A stretch of 64,000 nt of DNA, taken from NCBI GenBank assembly GCA_039105265.1, contig JAPFFF010000044.1, positions 62,001-126,000 on the forward strand. Reading direction: 5' to 3'. Positions 58,142 to 64,000 of this stretch are shown here, piece after piece. Below the pieces are notes generated by a model that saw only the letters and a program-made list of their open reading frames with translations, had not been told where the DNA came from and did not search any database. Source of the DNA: Tritrichomonas musculus. Lineage: Eukaryota; Parabasalia; Tritrichomonadida; Tritrichomonadidae. Numbering within the stretch: position 1 is the stretch's first letter; each line of letters begins with the position of its first letter. Position numbers and translations under genes: made by a program.

Positions 58142-60664
58142 TCAAATCTTGTCATCCTCTTGAACTAATTTTCTCAAAGATGAAGGAATCATCACTATAG
58201 GGTTTGAAGAATGAAAAGTTGTTTCTGGGATCGATTGAATATTAGTATTTTCAGAAATTTCAACCATTTTTAATCCATTGCAATAACTAAATGAAAAGTG
58301 ACCGATTTCAGACATACTTGATGGAAAACAAAATTGGTTAATCTTTGAACTTTGAAATGCGCCATCTTCAATTGTCTGCAAATTAGAGTTGTCTGAAATT
58401 TCCAATTTTCTAAGATTACAATAATGGAATGCAGATTCACATATTTTTGTCACACTTGCTGGAATCACAATTTTATGGATTTGTGAATTATAAAACGAAC
58501 ATGAACCAATGATTTTGATATTCAATGGAAGAGAAATTTCAGTAATGTCACGTCGTACAAACAATAGAATATCAAAATCATCACCGTTATTGTCACTTTT
58601 ACCAAGTAAGTATTTGTCATCTTTAAATATGAAACGATCATTCGATGGTGAAATTGTAATTTTCTTCAATTTGTTCACATTATAGCACCATCCTTCTTTC
58701 AATTCAATCAAACTTTTAGGAAAATAAATTTCTTCGATTTCTGTGGATGAAAACGCTCCTTTTCCAATTGTTTTTAAATTGGAATTTGTTGGAATTTCAA
58801 TTTTTCTTAGATTTTTGCAACGTCCGAATGCATTATCAAATATTGCAGTTACACTCTGCGGAATTGAAATTTCAACAATATATGAGTCTTCAAATAGACC
58901 TACTTCAATTGCTTCTATCTTTATATTGACTGGAAACACACACTTAGTCAAATTGTAGCATTGGGAAAAAGCTCTGGTGCATATTTTAGATACACTTGGC
59001 GGAAGAGATATTTCTTCTATTTTAGATAATGAGAATGCACTTTATTCAATTGTTTGCAGGTTTGAATTTCTTGAAAATTCAACTTTTGTGAGATTTTCAC
59101 AACCACTGAATGCATTATTACATATTTTTGTGACACTTGATGGAATTAAAACTTGCTTAATATTTGATGATGAAAATGAGTTTGGTCCAATGATCTCGAC
59201 ATTTGGAGGAAGAGAAACATCAGTGATAGATAAAAGTTCACATGAACATGATCCAATGATTTTGATATCCGAAGGAAGAGAAATTTCATTAATATCACGT
59301 CGTACAAATAAAAGAGTATCAAAGACATCGCTGTTATTGTCACTTTTACCAAGTAAATATTTGTCATCTTTAAATACGAATCGATCATTTGATGATGAAA
59401 TTACAATTCTTTTCAATTTTCTTGTAGAACAACACCAATAGTCTTTCAATTCAATCAAACTCTCTGGAAAATAAATTTCTTCGATCATTGTCCATATAAA
59501 TGCACCTGAGCAAATTACTTGTAAATTAGAATTTGTTGGAATTTCAATCCTTTTAAGTTTGTTACAATCAGAAAATGCATTTTCGCCTATTTTTTTAACA
59601 CTTGCTGGTATAAATATTTCTTCAATACCTGAATATGAAAACGTATCCTTTTCAATTGCTTGCAAATTAGAATTCTTTGGAATTTCAACTTCCTTCAAAT
59701 GTCTACAAATTGAAAATGCATTTTGTCCTATACGTGAGACACTCGATGGAATAGAAATTGCATTAAGATTTGAGTTTGAAAATGCATTATCACATATTAT
59801 TTGCAAATTAGAATTTTCAGGAAATTCCACAATTTGTATATTCCTGCAATAGAAAAATGCAGATTCACATATTTTTGTCACACTTGCTGGAATAGAAATT
59901 CTGCGGATTTGTGAATTAGAAAATGAACATGAATCGATGATTTTGATATTCGATGGAAGAGAAACTTCATTAATATCGCGTCGTACAAACAATAGAATGT
60001 CAAAATTATCACTTTTATTGTCACTTTTGCCAAGCAAATACTTGTCATCCTTGTATATGAAACGATCATTTGATTCTGAAATTATAATCCTCTTACATTT
60101 ACTTGTAGCACAACACCATCCTTCTTTCAAATCAGTCAAACTATTAGGAAAATGAATTTCTTCGACTTTTGAGAATGCAAATGCACTTTTGTAAAATGTT
60201 CTGACAGCTGAACCATCTTCAAATTTGATCGTTTTGATATTGGAATTTGAATTAGAAATAGAAAAACCTAAGCTGGAAATACTTGTGACCAAATAATTAT
60301 TCAATTTATATTTGACAGTTCTTGGAACAATGACATTCTCAAGATTTTGGCTGACTTTAATTAAAGATGCTGTTTTATTCGGTTCATCTATTCTGAATTC
60401 CATGTCTTTGGTGTCGTTTATGATCTTTTTACCAAGTAATATTTTAATGTACTCCGTATCTCCTTTTTTGATAGTCTCATGCAGCCGGTTTTTGATTTCA
60501 TTGAATTCTGTTTCCTGATTGAGTTGACTATGATTTTTGAAAATGTTAAGAATTTCTTCCTTCTTTTCATTTGGTAAGTCTTCCATGTCGTGTTCAAATG
60601 TATGCATCATGGTTTCAAATATTCTTTGCTCAGATGTGGATTTTTGGGTATTATCTCCTTCCAT
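58142..60664 (-). CDS. BspA-like LRR_5 protein, interrupted by one in-frame TAA
   Basis: One frame of 841 codons from ATG 60664 (MEGDNTQKSTSEQR). Residues 1-110 are helical and charged, without signal peptide; then LRR_5 repeats fill the rest (IKTIKFEDGSAVRTFYKSAF; RRISIPASVTKICESAF; LQAIEKDTFSYSGIEEIFIP), broken by two family inserts (KDDKYLLGKSDN...FDILLFVRRDI). It ends VMIPSSLRKLVQEDDKI. A TAA at 59042-59044 follows LQTIE and precedes SAFSLSKIEEI; the frame is otherwise open throughout. Other repeats have E, K or G there, so one base change explains it. The family forms surface or intracellular LRR scaffolds; this one would be intracellular. Confidence 0.8.
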
Positions 60665-60771
60665 TTTTTAAACTAGCCAAAAAATAATTTATTTAAGTTT
60701 GACAACCAAAATTTTATAAATTTTGAATGACTTAGCAAAAAGTTTATTCTTTGTATTCAAAAAGTTTTGTT

Positions 60772-60805
<34 letters not shown>

Positions 60806-62730
60806 ATTTTTTCATTAAAAAATTAATAATATATATCAAAAAATATAATTTATAATTATTTAAGTGCATAGTTGGTTTTTCTAATTTTTGAATAGTTTAT
60901 TCATTGAAAAAGTTTAAAAACCAACTTTGTCCTTAAATATTTAAATAAATGATGGAAATGATTAATTAATAGAAAGCCTAGTATTGATTATATACAAATA
61001 CATTCATAGATAAAACTATCAGAGCCCTTTGGCCGATTTGTGAAATACGGCTATTTGGTCATTGAATAGTTTATTTTACAAAATTTCTACCGCAAGGCAA
61101 AGAGGCAACTTTTTGAATACTTTACATTACAAAATCTTCAAGCACGGCATAAGGCCGAAAGGGATATAAACTATAATAAATTATTATGATTATTCACAAT
61201 TTTAGATTCAAACTTCATAATATATCGATGAATAATTCCCAGTAATGTTTGCCAACTGAATTAATGCTTAGAAATTATATTGCTTGTTATTTGTTTAAAA
61301 GTGTAAATATGAAATTCATTTTTTTCTTTTGCATCCGATTAATGTTTTTCATTTTTTTTAAACAAATTTTTGGTCGCTTGTTTTCATTTTTAAAAAGAAT
61401 GTTTTGAATTATTCAAAGAAATGATAGTTTCAATATAAGATGCTTTCATTGCATCATTTTATAGGGATTTATTAATTTACTTGTAATCTTTGGTGGATCT
61501 TGATAAGCTAAATAGGCTACTGATCACTTTTTATCTTATCGTCTCCGATAACAAAAGTAAAAAGAGTTTTTGAGACGTATAAATTTCCGAAAATATTTCA
61601 TTTTATTAAAAATATCTGAAAGTTGAAATAATATATCTATATAACTTCATTTAGTAGGTAAATAAAAAAAGCATATTATTATATAATTATATCATGATTT
61701 TGAAAAAACTTCATTTTATACTAACAATAATTACATACATTCATAAAAATATAAAAATAATTAGAACAATTGAACCCAAATTCACCACAAATAAAATGCA
61801 TCATTAAAAACGCCCAACATTTTACTTCACTAAAATAATCTGAATTTTATTTTCATCAAAAGAACTTCTAGAAAGAATGAAAATTTAATAATTTCAAAAA
61901 AATAAAAAATGCATGGATTTGGTTTTGCTTTATTTAAAGGGAAAAATCAAAAAGAGTAAAAACAAAGTATACATACATAAATAACTGATTATTTCCAGCT
62001 TAATGGATCAATTAATATTCGATTAAAATCGTTAGACATTAAATTAGAGCCATTTAAAAAAAGATCGCTAAAAAAGCTAAATCTTCATAGGTTCCGATTA
62101 AAATAAAAGTTTGTAAAGTATATTCAAGTATAAAATTGAATAATTAATTACTACATCCGCCATAACAGTCGATAGCATTTAAAGATATCATTTCGATTTT
62201 GAGGTTTTTAATAAAAAAAAAGTGATCTTTTGTTCCAAATGAATTCATAAAACCATGCACTTGTTGTTGTACGGGTTTATTTGCAATGTAAGGGCTAGAA
62301 TTTGTGGAATAAAAAATTAAAAATTTTTATAAAAAAATATTGATATGATTTTAATCAATATTTTTGTTTTTGTATATATTTTAAAAATGATAATTAATTG
62401 CTATTTATAAAGTATTTATATGATATATATTGTATAAACATTATAATTATGATATAAAATAATATATTTCATTTATTAACTAATATATTAACATTTATAT
62501 TTTTTCTGAATGTCGTACAACTAAATTGAATAAAAAATAAAATTAAATAAATTTATATTTATCTTAATAAATAATTTAATTAATAATTATAATATATAAT
62601 TTATATATTTTATATCCAATATTATAAAATGTAAAGGTTGAAATAAAGACTTTAATTAAAATTCAATATATATCGATTTCTTATATATTTGCATCATTTA
62701 AAAAATATAGATGTCATTTGAATGGATATA
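60665..62730. other. gene-free region
   Basis: About 2 kb of AT-rich DNA. A 30-base A run lies at 60773-60802, about 110 bases upstream of the LRR start. TTGAATAGTTTA occurs at 60888 and 61062. Between 61060 and 61160 there is a loose 50-bp duplication (GAATAGTTTATTTTACAAAA and GAATACTTTACATTACAAAA, each followed by GC-richer sequence), a possible small RNA or promoter repeat. From 61200 to 62730 nothing is recognised. Confidence 0.45.
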
Positions 62731-62916
62731 CTATGTGTTATACAAATAATATTTTACCTTTTGACGAAATCCTTCAGTAATTGAAATATTAGGCTTTTTA
62801 TATATATGAAACCAATCAACTAAATCTTCATTTTTAGAAAAAACTGACATTTGATTTAGAATGAAATTCAAATATATTAGAAAGTAAATGCATATAAATA
62901 AAATTGTATTCTTCAT
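62731..62916 (-). pseudogene. DNase II-like N-terminal fragment
   Basis: ATG at 62916; residues 1-20 are a hydrophobic leader (MKNTILFICIYFLIYLNFIL), then NEDLVDWFHIYKKPN, which matches the conserved start of DNase II enzymes (GQPVDWFVVYKLP in animals). The frame stops after 61 codons with KYYLYNT, where family members continue with a Tyr-rich strand, and I see no downstream continuation. So this is the first part of a secreted acid nuclease gene, truncated. The match is short, hence moderate confidence. Confidence 0.45.
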
Positions 62917-63871
62917 TTGGCTCCTGTAACGTCCAATTTTTTTAAAATCATCATTTAATAATTCAACAAATTCAATTTTTCTGCATTTTTAGCTAAAAAA
63001 TGAATTTTTTTTTCAATAATAATAACTATTTTTATATAACTCTTAATGTTTTAAAGGCATATAAAAAGATATCAAAAGAATTAATGATTAGAATAAATTA
63101 TATAAAAAGTTATCACTATTCTAAATTTTTAGAAAGTGTTAAAAAATTCTTATCAAAAATAATTAAAATAAATTGAGATAAAATACTCAAATTTATTTTC
63201 TGAAGAAAATTTAATATATACTTATATCCTTTTAGTTTTTATTTTAATTTTAATTTTGTACGATGCAAATATTTATAAAACTGATTATTAATATAATAAT
63301 AAAATATAATTAGTTTAAACAAACCAATCATTGAGTTTTACTGTTAAAATTCAGTTGTACGACCTTTTTTTTTGAGAGAAAATAATAACTTTTTGAATTC
63401 TTTGTGTAAAGTATACAAAAAAACCAGTTCCTAACCGCTAAAAACCAGTTCCAAATTTTAATTTCAATTGTTTATATTATATTTTTTTATAATAAAAACG
63501 ATAATTGAATGGTTTACATTAATCATTATTGAATATAGATTAATGTAAACGATAATTGAATGGTTTACATTAACCGATATTTGAATTTTTTTGCCCAGAA
63601 AAAGTCGAACTTTTCCAAGGGAAAAGTGAATTTTGAACATCCCTAGATTTTCACCTTATATTCACCATTTTTTTATCTTTTAAAATTATTTGCGAAAAAA
63701 CATTTTTATTATTCTCAAAAATTTAACAAATTCAAAGAATAAAAAATATAAATAGTTAATCGTCTTTAACAAAAGTTATTTTATTTTTAAAATTTTTAAT
63801 TTAAAAAGTTAAATTTCTTATCAATATTTTTTCGGCAATTGAAAAAGTTGATTTTTTATTAAAAATTAAAA
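62917..63871. other. intergenic with transposon-end-like and duplicated sequences
   Basis: CAGTTGTACGACC at 63349-63361 is matched in inverted form by GTCGTACAACT at 62513-62523. ACGATAATTGAATGGTTTAC occurs at 63498 and again at 63549, the spacer containing an inverted copy of GGTTTACATTAATC. ACTTTTCC aag GGAAAAGT forms a hairpin near 63609-63627. No gene. Confidence 0.5.
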
Positions 63872-64000
63872 TTAAAATCTTACTTGATTGCCTTGCACTT
63901 CGAGGCATTGTTTCAATTTCTTTGGAAAAGAATCAATCAAAGAATTGTTTGTTGCTAAACTTAGATTATTCCATATAAAGAATAAAATTTGTGTTCAGGA
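63872..64000 (-). mobile_element. Tc1/mariner-type transposase, C-terminal end, cut by window edge
   Basis: On the minus strand the frame ending at TAA 63872 reads FIWNNLSLATNNSLIDSFP, then KKLKQCLEVQGNQVRF. This is the typical end of DDE_3 (Tc1/mariner) transposases (W..l....i..Lv.SmPrRl...i...G..t.y). The frame has a stop about 120 bases upstream, so the copy may be decayed; most of the element is outside the window. Confidence 0.65.

Noticed and set aside
8416-59044. Reassigned stop codons (TAG and TAA read as sense)
   Set aside because: TAA, TAG and TGA all end intact genes in this window at family-typical C termini, and trichomonads use the standard code.
1-64000. rRNA or intact tRNA genes
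   Set aside because: No conserved rRNA cores or well-paired cloverleafs noticed on either strand; a covariance scan was not possible.

Overview
The window reads as nuclear DNA of a trichomonad (Parabasalia), probably a Tritrichomonas-like species. I infer this from very AT-rich intergenic DNA with long poly-T/poly-A runs, genes that all read as single exons, and family content typical of trichomonads: tyrosine-kinase-like kinases, Sel1-repeat kinases, BspA-like leucine-rich repeat proteins, BTB plus F5/8-type-C proteins, ankyrin proteins, an S15-type ectopeptidase, many decayed duplicates, and a Maverick/Polinton. No database search was possible, so the species is not fixed.

Layout. 0-5 kb: BTB-F5/8C gene, short BspA-like gene, membrane-anchored S15/CocE-type hydrolase. 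4.8-8.7 kb: Sel1-repeat protein kinase (minus), intact except for one in-frame TAG. 8.7-10.2 kb: intergenic, with a tRNA-like relic, a 251-bp inverted-repeat element and a strong hairpin. 10.2-12.3 kb: kinase-C2-UBR-box fusion gene. 13-18.3 kb: kinase relic, CrtC/AttH-like gene, longin-domain SNARE-like gene, MLF-family gene with a frameshift, acyl-CoA synthetase pseudogene. 18.3-22.2 kb: gene-free DNA holding a 1.8-kb array of a 22-bp satellite. 22.2-23.3 kb: pseudokinase reading frame without a visible start codon.

23,886-43,766 is one 19.9-kb Polinton/Maverick that looks whole. It has a 5-bp target duplication AATGA, terminal inverted repeats of 1.4 and 1.27 kb that each carry the same gene, and genes for protein-primed PolB, retroviral-type integrase, FtsK/HerA packaging ATPase, a double-jelly-roll-like major capsid candidate, a fibre-like 1,243-aa protein and about ten small proteins. 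Its most striking trait is a set of GC-rich tri-loop hairpin modules built from a small shared vocabulary of stems, strung end to end at convergent gene ends and also inside coding regions. I did not notice them in the host DNA. This is the best candidate for an undescribed system here.

43.8-64 kb: a near-identical second copy of the longin gene in inverted orientation, an ankyrin (DUF3447-type) pseudogene, a UBR1-type E3 ubiquitin ligase, a decayed BTB-F5/8C paralogue, a Rab-type GTPase, a frameshifted BspA-like LRR locus with kinase relics, a second large LRR gene interrupted by one in-frame TAA, a DNase II-like N-terminal fragment, and the C-terminal end of a Tc1/mariner-type transposase at the window edge.

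The host genes are signalling (kinases, Rab), ubiquitin-pathway (UBR), membrane-traffic (longin, Rab) and surface-type proteins and are not arranged as a pathway. The Polinton genes form a self-contained replication, integration and virion set.
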